The notes beneath the pieces are model-generated. The model had not been told where the DNA came from. It did no database searches and worked only from the letters and a program-made list of their open reading frames with translations. 64,000 nucleotides of DNA from Neocallimastix lanati (nom. inval.). Its lineage: Eukaryota; Neocallimastigomycota; Neocallimastigomycetes; Neocallimastigales; Neocallimastigaceae. Made by a program: the position numbers and the translations under genes. Shown here in pieces: positions 1 to 10,788 of this stretch. The stretch's first letter is position 1. Each line of letters opens with the position of its first letter. The stretch spans positions 1,869,001 to 1,933,000 of the forward strand of contig JACVTC010000004.1 of assembly GCA_016946835.1 (NCBI GenBank), written 5' to 3'.

Positions 1-1283
1 TAACTAATTATTATTAATTGTTAAAAATATTAATTAATATTAAATTAAACTAATATTCGTGCATAGATTTCCGGGTTAAGTTTATCCTACATAGTAATTG
101 GGCTAGTAGGCTCTGGACTGCTATTTTTTATATTGAAAATAGTAACCGTGGCACACGCGTGGCATGACACCTTTCAAGAGGTAAGCTGCACGTCAGACAG
201 TGTGTATTATCAGATTGCACGATTATTATAATTTAATAAATGATTAATAATAATAAATAATTAATAATTTTATTAGTTAAAAGATTTATTTTTTTTAATT
301 TTTTTTTACTTTTACTTTTTATAACAATTTATACATTACGAGGTTTAGCATTCTATAGATACAATAAATTTTATTTAATGAGAACATCCAGTACTTCCAG
401 TACTCCAACAGGAAAGTACAATTTAGTAAAGAATTATTAATAATAAAATAAAGGTTATTAATTCATTCTTTACCACAAATGGTATGGTTCATATAATTTT
501 AGGAATATAATAATAATTAACACAAATAATAAAATTACAATAATAAAAAAAATAATTTGTTTTAAAATCAATATTTATTTATTTAAATTTATAAAAGAAA
601 AAATAATAATATAATTATTTATTTAATAAAAGTAAGTTATTGATTATATTTTATTTCACTAAAATTACATGTATTTATATTTTTTATCAAATTAAAATTT
701 GTAAAGCCTAACTATTTTTTTAATAAACTAATTACTAATTATTTTTATAAATAAAACATTTAAATTGAAATTGAATTATTATTTTAGTTAATAATATTAT
801 TGTTATAAATAGTAGTTATATATTATTGAATTATTAATTATTTAATAATAGTTTAATACTAATATATATAAAATAAAAATAAAGAGATTATACAGAATAT
901 TTTATTGTGGTTTAGTTAAATTTAGTAATTAAAAATAAATTTAAATTGATAACGAAAATTTTAATAACTAATTAAATAGATTTGATTATTTTCAATATAA
1001 CATAATACAAAAGAAATATAATATTAATATATTAAGTGGGCAAGGACAATATTCTTGGCTAAAGATTTTTAATACATTATAATGGAATCGGATCGATAAT
1101 TCAAAAAGGAATTATAAGTTAATTAGTGATTTATTAACTTAAGATTTCTATTTAGTAATATTTGAAGAATATTGGAAAGTTCCAATTATATAGAATAGAA
1201 TAATCTATAAGGTTAGAATAATTTATATTATTCTAGCACAATTAGTATTATTTGTTCATTCTGTATTACAAAACCAAAGGATT
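1..1283. other. AT-rich intergenic with a GC-richer relic at 55-230
   Basis: Mostly A/T sequence without a convincing reading frame. The stretch 55-230 is markedly richer in G and C than its surroundings and lacks the simple repeats seen elsewhere, so it is probably the remnant of a mobile element or an old exon; I could not assign it. A weaker island at about 1030-1260 lies just upstream of the tRNA gene. Confidence 0.4.
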
Positions 1284-1355
1284 GGCTCAATGGTTTAGTG
1301 GTATAATTCTCGCTTAGGGTGCGAGAGGTCCCGGGTTCAATTCCCGGTTGAGCCC
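1284..1355 (+). tRNA. tRNA-Pro (anticodon AGG)
   Basis: A complete cloverleaf can be read. The 7-bp acceptor stem is GGCTCAA with TTGAGCC, the anticodon stem CTCGC/GCGAG encloses the loop TTAGGGT with anticodon AGG (36-loop centre), and the T arm is CCGGG-TTCAATT-CCCGG. The A box (TGGTTTAGTGGT) and B box (GGTTCAATTCC) are intact, no intron is present, and a T-run (1361-1365) right downstream should act as the Pol III terminator. The discriminator base is C, as is usual for eukaryotic tRNA-Pro. AGG (read as IGG) decodes CCU/CCC/CCA. This is the only tRNA gene I recognise in the window. Confidence 0.95.
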
Positions 1356-2423
1356 ATTTATTTTTGTTATTTTTATTAATAAAAATCAAAAATGTTGTTT
1401 TATTAATTACAGTATATAGAAGTGATTAATATCTTTAATTTATTTTATTTTTATTTTTATTTTTTTCTTTTTTTACTTATTTCAAATGAATAATAATGTA
1501 TTTTATTATTATTATTATTATTAATTGACAAATTACTAATTATTTATACAATTTACAATATAAATATATCAAATTCATCATAATATTAATATGAATATAA
1601 AGTAGAGAAGAATGTTTATGAACATAGATAAAAAGATATATATATATATATATATATATTAATTAACAATAGCAAGTTTAATAAAAATTTATATTTATAA
1701 ATTAAAAGACATAATATATCTAAATAATTTGTTTAAACATATAAAATAAATAAAGAATAATAATAATAAATAAAAAATAATATGAATTTCTAATATATAG
1801 ATATGAAATAATATATATATTTTTATTACAAATAATGAAGTGTTTAATTTTATCTAATTAATACATTATTATATATAGATGTATATATAATAATTATTAA
1901 AATATCATAATTTAATACATATTTATTTTATAATTTATTTAAGAATATGTATAAATGTTAATAATAAAATTAATTTAATTATAATTATAATGAAGAAATT
2001 TTTGAAAATATTTAAATTTATTAAGTCATGAACTGTATATTGTATATTAAGTACAAAAATGGAAGCAACTTATAATTTTCTATGTTAATTTTGGAGTTTA
2101 ATTACTTTTATTCATGCTTTATATATATATATATATGTATATAACATATGTAAATATAAAAACCTAGATAGATAATTTAAAATATCAGTGATTCTGATTC
2201 AGGCCAAACTAAATCTAATTTTCATTTGTTATAATTTATTATAATAAATAATATAATTTTTGTTATTTTAGTATATATAAATCATTTAAAGTTTAAAATA
2301 ATTTAATAATATACGTATATATATTATAAATTTTATTAATTCAAACAAATTTTTTTTATTTTTTATTTTTTTTTTTCTAAACTTTTTACTATTTACATAT
2401 ATTATTTTTTATTCTTTATTTTT
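1356..2423. other. AT-rich intergenic
   Basis: A/T-only sequence with short TA dinucleotide runs (for example near 1640 and 2120) between the tRNA gene and the 3' end of the minus-strand TEX47-like gene. I see no gene here. Confidence 0.6.
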
Positions 2424-2949
2424 TTAATTATATTTTATCATAAACATACCACTTTCCAATACTAGGTTATAATCTGGGGAAAATATTGTATTCCATTCGT
2501 TAAATGAAATAATATTAACATCTGGTTTCATAAATTGCTCTAATTGTGTAGCAGATGGAATATAATCACTATGCTTTGTTCCTAATTCTTCTAACGTAAC
2601 TTTTATCTCATCCTTTTATTAATTTATTTTTTTGTTTATTATTATAATTTTTTTATATATTTTTATATATAGAATTAATAAATGAAAAATATCATTATTA
2701 TTAAAATTGTTATAATAAAATTCAAAGATAATTTATTTATTATTATATAATTATTTGTAATTTGAGTTTTCTTATCATTAATATATTTATTAATATATAT
2801 TAAAATTGATGATACTTTTGTAATTGTTGATAAAGTTTCACCTAACGAAACCAAGTTTTTAATCAAATTAAATACCTTGAATATTAATTATATATATATA
2901 TTATTAATTATATTTAAAATATAAATATATATATATTAATAATATTTAA

Positions 2950-2983
<34 letters not shown>

Positions 2984-4059
2984 CAATATATATTATTAAT
3001 AATATTAAAAAAATATATAATATTATGAAATTTTATAACATTTTTTATATATAAATTATTACTGTTTCATCAATATGCTCATCAGTTAATTCATCATCTA
3101 TATATATTTTATCAAGCTTGGGTAAAGATCTATTAATCCAAAAAGGAAATGATCTATTTTCTATGTAAAGTTAGAAGTTAAGATTAATTTTTATTCTTTA
3201 AAATAATAATGATTTCATTAAATTTATAGTATTGAAAAAGGATATATAGTCATTGTAATATAAATATCTAATGGAATCAGTATCAATTAAAATGTTGTCT
3301 TTAATATCATTATTTATTAAATTTGTAATTTTTTGTGAGGCCTTTTATATATATATATATATATATATATTGAAATGTATATTATATTTTTTATGAAAAA
3401 TTATATTAATTGATGGGGTTACTTTGAATTTAATTTTATTTAATTTTATTTCTTTATATATTTTAATACCTCTAGGAAATGAATAAATACTCTATCAGAG
3501 TATAAAAATAAACCAGTGATAATTGAATCTGTGTTTTGATGTTTTTTAATAATGTTTGCATAATATACTATTAAATTTATTTGTTAATTTATAAAATGAA
3601 AATTATATATGATTAATATTAGAATTTATTATAGCTTTTATGATATCATTTTTTTAATCACAATATATAATATATATATATAAATATATATATAATTTTT
3701 TTTCTTTTTATTCAAAAAAGAGTAATAATAAAAAAAAGTTTTTAATCACGTAATTTACCTCCTAAATCTGGCTGAATGATTTTACTTTTTTCTTCCTCAG
3801 TTAAATTATCATAGGAATTAACCTTACCGCAGATAACAGTTCGACATAAAATTTCTTTCTTTTATATATAATAATAAATTTATTTAAAAATATTCCGAAA
3901 AATTATTGTAATATATCAATAATATTAATAATAATATTTATAATATTAATATTAATTATCAGTATCTTCATTAATTATTATTTAAAGCAAAAATATATAT
4001 ATATATTTTTCTATTTTATTTTATCATAATGATATTTTTTACATTATTATATATATATG

Positions 4060-4097
<38 letters not shown>

Positions 4098-4262
4098 TTG
4101 TTTATTACTTACTCGATTATGATTTGTATTTTCTCGAATTATATCTAAATAATTTAATCTTTTTTCATCAATATCAATATCAGTTATTGCTAATGATCTT
4201 TTATCATTTTCACTTGGTGCCTTATTTTGACTATTTTTATTATTGCTATTATCAGAAACCAT
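2424..4262 (-). CDS. TEX47-like (BLUF-fold-like) protein, seven exons
   Basis: Seven minus-strand exons join in frame into a protein of about 264 residues: 4113-4262, 3759-3858, 3470-3567, 3246-3341, 3063-3164, 2816-2875, 2424-2612. Start is the ATG at 4262. Residues about 51-117 resemble a BLUF-type fold: a first strand (ILCRTVICG), a helix (VYYANIIKKH), then ITGLFLYSDRVFIHFLE, which matches the BLUF pattern G-L-h-x-Y. The position of the flavin-contacting Gln of true BLUF photoreceptors holds His (IHFLE), so flavin binding is unlikely. The C-terminal half (FPFWINRSLPKLDKIY; FSPDYNLVLESG) fits the TEX47 (C7orf62) family, whose members are about 250 residues long and linked to cilia or flagella; this assignment comes from memory of the family pattern. 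Intron 4 (3165-3245) is AT-AC; the other five are GT-AG. The Lys run after exon 1 is intronic (donor GTAAGT at 4112). Function unproven. Confidence 0.65.
3165..3245 (-). other. U12-type AT-AC intron
   Basis: Read on the minus strand this 81-nt intron begins ATATCCTTT, an exact match to the U12 5' splice-site consensus, and ends TTTAC. A branch-site-like element (ATCTTAAC, 3184-3177) lies about 13 nt before the AC end, the spacing typical of minor introns. It is phase 0 and joins YYNDY to IENRSFPF. No GT dinucleotide exists on the minus strand anywhere between 3064 and 3341, so a conventional GT-AG intron cannot be drawn here. Confidence 0.8.
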
Positions 4263-5187
4263 TTTTTTTAATAATATAAAATATTATATAGAATCTCTAT
4301 ATTTGTGTAGAGTTTAATTTTTTTGTTTTTGTTTATAAATATTTTATAATATTTATTATTAAATTATATAATATAACAATAATAATATACTTTAATGTAG
4401 TACATTTCTATTACATTTTAAACTCAGAATTATTAAAATATTTTATTTATAAAAATAAATAAAATATTTTATAAATAAAATATTTATAAAATAAATTTTT
4501 AAAAATAATTATTTAATAAATTTTATAAAGATATACCAAGAACTTTAAAAACTTTATGTAGCCATAATAAAATTATAATCATAATGATTTTTTACCAACT
4601 TAAAAAATTAATAAAATTTATGTAATTTAAATATAAATTTCAATTTAATATGTCATATTATTTAAATAAAATTTATTGTTAATATAGAAAACTAAAGATA
4701 TAATATAATATAATAATATAAGCAACCAATGAATTACAAGTTAATGTTTTATAAGTAAAAAATATTAAAAATTAATTGAATTAATTATAATATTCTTTAT
4801 TTATTAGGTTTCTCTATTTTTTTCCTTTTTAAACATATGGGATTAAATTTTTCTATTATTTTAATTTCTACATATTTATCCATCTATATTATCTATCTAA
4901 TTAATACAATGTTCTCAAAATTATTAAAAATTTTAATTTATATTTTTTAAAAATTAGAACATAGATACTTTTAAAAATTTATATACTTTTTAGTTCTTCA
5001 TATATACTATAAAAAAATATTAATTAAATACAAAAGTTTTTAAGTTTTTGAATATTATTTATAACATATAAAAAAAATTTTTTTTAAAATAGCTACATTA
5101 ATAAAATATTAAATATCGTTATTTTTTTTTTTATCATTATTCATATTTTTTTCTAATTTTCTTATAACTATTTTTCATATATATATA
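4263..5187. other. AT-rich intergenic between two minus-strand genes
   Basis: Holds the presumed upstream region of the TEX47-like gene and the 3' flank of the next gene. It contains only A/T-rich unique sequence with short direct repeats around 4440-4500. No gene seen. Confidence 0.6.
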
Positions 5188-5949
5188 TTAAATATTCCAT
5201 GAATTCTTTTTGTTTTGGAAATCAACTTCTTGCCATTTTAAGAATTTTTGGTACTTATTACGTTCGTAATTATCAAATTCAATTTTTTCATGGCATCTAA
5301 TTTGTTGACGATAAACTTCTAATTCAACCCTTTTTTTATATTCATCAACACTTAATGGTTCTTTCTTAATATTTGAATTTCCACAACTGTAAGAATAAGA
5401 ACGATTTCTAGTAATGATCTTTTTTTGTTTCTTTTCTTGTTCTTCAATTTGGTTGTTTATTAAGTCCTCGATACTTAAAACATCATCTTCTGAAATGAAA
5501 GAAAGAGATTTAGAACGAGTGTGTGTATCCATTTTACTTGAAATCTTTCTTAATTCTGCATTTAATAATGGATCAGTAGACACTATACCACTATTTGACC
5601 TTTGATTTGTAATTTTGAATTCACCTTCTTCTTGAATTGGCTCAATAGAAAATTTAGATAACATAGTATTATTATTCATATTATTTACTTCCTTAACATT
5701 ATATCCTGACAAGAGAGTAGCTGGAACACTATTAGAACGTGGTCTTACTAATGTACATTCAATATCACATTGTCTACGAGATGACCCATACAATCCATAT
5801 GAATTTGGTGGAGCCATAGACCTTGTTCTTTGATGTTTTTTAACTTCTTTTTTATTTAATTGATCTATTTCTTCCTTATTTTCAAGAATAAGTTTGTCGA
5901 AAATTTCTTGACACTTTTTAGTTAATTCTTCGTAATTGTTTGTAGCCAT
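5188..5949 (-). CDS. Low-complexity protein with repeated R-x-x-S motifs
   Basis: Single-exon gene of 253 residues. I do not recognise a family. The N-terminus (about 1-40) and C-terminus (about 205-250) are charged and probably helical or coiled coil; the middle is low complexity. It carries at least five basic-serine motifs: RTRSMAP (41-47), RPRSNSVP (69-76), QRSNSG (about 115), TRSKSLS (about 144) and RNRSYSYS (about 183). RSNSVP fits the 14-3-3 mode-I pattern R-S-x-S-x-P, and the others fit basophilic-kinase sites (AGC/CaMK type). This suggests a phosphorylated scaffold or regulatory protein; that is inference. The start ATG at 5949 sits in an AT-rich leader (TTAAAATGG), and GC content is well above the flanks, supporting a real gene. 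Confidence 0.7.
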   Translation of the reverse strand: MATNNYEELTKKCQEIFDKLILENKEEIDQLNKKEVKKHQRTRSMAPPNSYGLYGSSRRQCDIECTLVRPRSNSVPATLLSGYNVKEVNNMNNNTMLSKFSIEPIQEEGEFKITNQRSNSGIVSTDPLLNAELRKISSKMDTHTRSKSLSFISEDDVLSIEDLINNQIEEQEKKQKKIITRNRSYSYSCGNSNIKKEPLSVDEYKKRVELEVYRQQIRCHEKIEFDNYERNKYQKFLKWQEVDFQNKKNSWNI

Positions 5950-7916
5950 TTTAATATTTTTGATTTATATTATAGGTTTGGATAATGAATTAATTTTTTT
6001 TTTCTTCTTTAAATATATGTTTACAATTATTAATATTCTTATGTAAAATTAATATTTGTTTTAATATTACTTTTTTTATATACAAAATTTTACAAATAAT
6101 TTTATATTAATATACAAAATTTTACAAATAATTTTATATTAATAATTATAGTTTTAATAGAGAGAATCCTTTTAATGTTCTATCTGTAACTTTAAAACTA
6201 CAGTGATATAAAATCTTTTAACTATATAGAGAATTAATAATTTTCTCTTAATATTTAAAATTAATTTATATAAATATGATATATACTTTTAATTACATAT
6301 ATACTCTAAGAATTTAAAAATTAATATGAAAAAAAAAAAGAGAAAAAGATATTTTTTTTATGTTTAAATATTTTTTTTTTTTTATTTTGAAATAAATTTT
6401 ATTATTGTTTTTGTATTTTAATTATTATTTTTTATATTTGATCAATTTTTCCTTAAATAGTTAATTTATTATTAATTAATCTTTAAATTAATAATAATTT
6501 ATAATATCCTTTTAATAATTTTCACAACCTATTGTTTAATAAAATTTTTAATTATACTATTTTCATAGAATTTTATTTTATTTTATTTTATTATTATTTT
6601 TTTTTCAATTTTTATAAGGATTAAAGTTTTAAAAATCATAATTATTTTATTTTATTCTTTTCTTTTCTTTTTTTTTTTTTTTTAAATTGTTTAAACAGAT
6701 ATATACTATAAAAAATACTAAATAAAGAAATTATTACTAACGGTATTTTTTAATTTAAGCATGATTGGCTGTCAGTTGATATAACTTAATAGCATATTTA
6801 ATTATTTAATATAATAAATATTGAAAAAACAATATTAGTAATATATTCCAATATAATTACTTCAAGTTATATAATTAATAAATTTCAAAAAAAAAATCAC
6901 AGTCCCTATCATTCCATTTTAATATATATTTTTTTTATTAAAAAATATTATTTAATTTTATTACATGTAACAATTATTTTATTATTATTATTATTATTTT
7001 TCAATTTAATTTTATTACATGTAACAATTATTTTAATATTATTATTTTTCAAAGTTTTTTATTTCATTAAATATTATTAAAATACAAATAAACTTTGAGA
7101 AATATAAGGTAGTTTAAAATTAAAATAAAATTAAATTAATATTATGATTTAATTTTATTTGTAAAGTGAAAAATTAATAATATACTAAAAATTATAATAT
7201 TTTTTTAAAAAAAAAAAGGAAACTTTTCATTAGTTGTATAATAGTATTAATAATTTGTACTTAAATTTTCCTTAGAAAATATTAATGTTAATAAAAGAAT
7301 ATAACTTTTATTTATCCAAAAAAAATTTATTATTAGTAATATTTAATATGTAATAGACCATTTTATATACTAATAGAAAATATATATTATTACAGTTTAA
7401 GTTTTTTCCTTTAAGTTGAAGGAAAAAATTATTATATAAAGTTAATATAATAATAAAATACTTTAATAATATTGAAAAAAGGAATTTACGAATATTAAAG
7501 AATTTACAATATCTTTCCCATTCGTCTTAATTATATATGTAAATACTTTGATAATAAATAAAAAAGAAAAATTACTATATAAATAAGTAAATAATAAAAT
7601 AGTAATCAAAACAAACAAACATACAAACATACAAACAAAAAAATAAAATAAAAAAAAAAAAAAAAACATTCAAAGCACCTTGAATGCTTATTATTTTAAT
7701 GGATTAGTGGTTTATCAAATTATAAGCTCATGTTTTTAATAATATGAAATCAAATTATATATTTTTTGTAGTAATTCAACATAGTCATTAGAATTATAGG
7801 AATTTAAATCATTAATTTAATTTTTTTTATGTCAAATAAACTTTAATATATAATAATAATAATAATTTTAATTTATCAAGTTTTCAAAAATAATATTTGA
7901 AATTCATAATTCTGAT

Positions 7917-7951
<35 letters not shown>

Positions 7952-8890
7952 TTTTTGATGGTTTTTTTTATTTTATAAATATGTATTATAAAATAGAAAT
8001 ATGTAAACATGAAAATATATGACTATATGGATAATATATAAATATTCATGTATATAATTTTATATGAAAGTTATTTAACATAAATAAATAAAAAAAAAAT
8101 TATATCATAGTTGATTAAAAATTCTAATTAATATTTCATTTTGTTTATTATTAACGATTATTTTTATTATATTTTAATTATCAATTTTTTACGCATTTAT
8201 TATTTTTAATTGTTTTATGATATTATTGTTAGTATTATTATCAATTTTATAATAGAATTACTTTTAGTATTTGTTATTTTGTATATGAAATTATTATTAT
8301 CTAATTTATTATTATATTTTTAGTATTTGTTATAATTTTTATTACAGTAGGATATTCTTAACAAATTATATTATTGTAATACTTATGATGTATTATTTTT
8401 TTCATAGTTAAAGATAGTTTTATTACACATTAATATTATTTTATAATATTAACAATCATTTTTACTATAATAATATTAAATTGATCATATAAAGTAATTT
8501 TTTTTTTACCATTTTGTGATATTATATTTTTTATAATAAATATTTGCTATTTTTATTTTGAATTACAATAATATTTTATAATATTATTGTAATTAAATTA
8601 ATTTAAATAATAATAATAATTTATATTAACTTAAATTTAACATGATAATAATTATAATAATAATAATATGAAATAAATAAATTAATTAATAAACAATATA
8701 TAAATATATTAATAAATAATAAATATATATGTTATTAAATAATATATAAATAAATAAGTAATAAATAAGTAATAAATAAGTAATAAAAAATAAATAATAA
8801 ATAAATGATAAATAATAAATAAATGATTACAAAAAATAAAAATAATTATAAAAAGTATAAATAATTATAATTAATTATAAATAATAAGAA
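5950..8890. other. AT-rich intergenic with short tandem duplications
   Basis: No gene found. Contains a 34-bp tandem duplication at about 6080-6145, a duplicated block around 6945-7035 that includes TTACATGTAACAATTATTTT twice, and a TTTA tetranucleotide run near 7918-7955. A small open frame near 7463-7669 is an artefact of A/T-rich sequence. Confidence 0.5.
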
Positions 8891-8914
8891 ATAAGAAATA
8901 ATAATTTAAATCAT

Positions 8915-9375
8915 ATACCGATATTATAAATTTAGATTATTAATTATTTTTAATGTTTTATTAATATGAAATATTTAATATTAATAAAATTTTAATGTTT
9001 TATTAATATGAAGTATTAAATATTAATAAAATTTTAATGTTTTATTAATATGAAATATTAAATATTAATAAAATTTAACTATTACTTTCATAATAAAATT
9101 TTAGCAGTAATATTTTTAGCACTTTTGTATTGATTTTATATCTTTTCCAAAAATAATTAATTCTAAGAGAAATTATATTCTGATATTATAAATTTAGTTT
9201 ATTAATTGTTTGTAAATGCTTTATTAATATGTATAATATTTAATTAACATATTAAATCTTAAAATTTTATATTAATTATTATTCATATAATAAAATTTTA
9301 ACAGTAATAGTTTTAGCATTTTTGTATGATTTTATATCTTTTCTGAAAATATTTAATTTTGAGAGAACTAATCTT
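8915..9375. repeat. Diverged direct duplication plus 42-bp tandem triplet
   Basis: A segment of roughly 230 bp (about 8915-9170) is repeated in diverged form at about 9175-9370: both halves contain a match to GATATTATAAATTTAG, then TTTTATATCTTTTC and a GAGA-containing end. Inside the first half a 42-bp unit with ATGTTTTATTAATATGAA is repeated three times (8950-9070). It lies directly upstream of the Mutator-like element at 9407. Confidence 0.6.
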
Positions 9376-9406
9376 TATTTTAAATTACATTTATATTATA
9401 TTTATT

Positions 9407-10779
9407 GGGGGAGGTGCATTTCGAAAAATTTCATTTAGGAAAGTTTCATTTCGCAAAATTTCATTTTGGAAAAGTTTCATTTCGCAAAAATTTTTTTTAA
9501 AGTTAATAAATTAATAAATTAATAATAATACAAATAAATAATATATATAATTTAAATAAATAACTAAATAAATAAAAATAAACAAATAAAACTATAATAA
9601 ATAAATAAATTTAAAATTAAATTTTTTAAAAAAAAATATTTATATAAATATATATAATAAATATGAGTTATATAATAATAAATATTCATTAGAATTAAAG
9701 CTTTAAAAAAATAAAATATTTTATCATACATTTTAAATATTCTATAATATATAATTAATAATAATTTTATATATATATAAAAAAAGTATTAATAATTTAA
9801 AAGATGTATAAAGATAATAATTTAAAATATAACTATTAAAATTAAAAATAATTAAAAAATAATTATTATAAAGATTAAAAAATAATATCTAAATAATTAA
9901 TTGATCATTTTACACCTTTTAAGTCCTTGCACAGTATTTTAAAAAAATCTTAAATTACTAATAAATTTTTTTAATAAAAGAAATATTTATAAATAATTCA
10001 GTAAAAAAAAAAAAAAAAAAAAAAAAAGATGAGGACATCATAAAAAAGGGAGTTAAAAGTAGCACAAAGTTAGGATGATTTTAGGTGGTATCTATTTTTT
10101 TTTATTTTATATTTTAATATTTTATATTTTATATTTTAATATTTTATATTTTATATTTTAATATTTTATATTTTTTATTTTTATATTTTTTATTTTTTTT
10201 TTTTATTTTATATTTTTATTTTATATTTTTATTTTATATTTTTTATATTTTTTATATTTTTTTTTTTTTATTTTTTATTTTATTTTTTATATTTTTTTTT
10301 TTTTTATTTTTTATTTTATTTTTTTTATTTTATATTTTATATTTTATATTTTATATTTTATATTTTATATTTTATATTTTATATTTTATATTTTATATTT
10401 TTTTTATTTTATATTTTTATATTTTATATTTTATATTATATATTTTATATTTTATATTTTTATATTTTATATTTTTTTCATTTTATATTTTTACATTTTT
10501 TATTTTTTATTTTATATTTTTTATTTTTTATTTTATATTTTTATATTTTATATTTTTATATTTTTATATTTTTATATTTTTATATTTTTATATTTTATAG
10601 TTTATATTTTATATTTTATATTTTATATTTTTATATTTTTTTTATTTTATATTTTATAATTTTTTTTTATTTTTTTATTAATTATTTATTTATTTATTTT
10701 ATTATTTATTTATCTATTTATTAAAATTTTGCGAAATGAAACTTTTCCGAAATGAACTTTTGCGAAATGCCACACACTC
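9407..10779 (+). mobile_element. Mutator-like non-autonomous element, family 1 copy 1
   Basis: A 1,373-bp element flanked by a perfect 9-bp target duplication ATATTTATT (9398-9406 and 10780-10788). The left end starts GGGGGAGGTGCATTTCG, and the right end is the reverse complement of GAGTGTGTGGCATTTCG; both ends contain repeated TTTCATTTCG / CGAAATGAAA sub-terminal motifs. The interior has a unique stretch (about 9880-9960), a poly(A) run, a conserved 60-bp core (GATGAGGACATC..., 10028-10090) and then a long heptamer-type A/T array (10096-10670). There is no transposase gene. The 9-bp duplication and the G-rich ends fit MULE/Mutator transposition; the autonomous partner is not in this window. 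Confidence 0.75.
10096..10670 (+). repeat. TATTTTA heptamer array inside element copy 1
   Basis: About 575 bp of 7-bp units of the type TTTTATA with interspersed T-rich variants. The same array in opposite orientation lies in copies 2 and 3, so it is part of the element rather than an independent satellite. Confidence 0.85.
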
Positions 10780-10788
10780 ATATTTATT

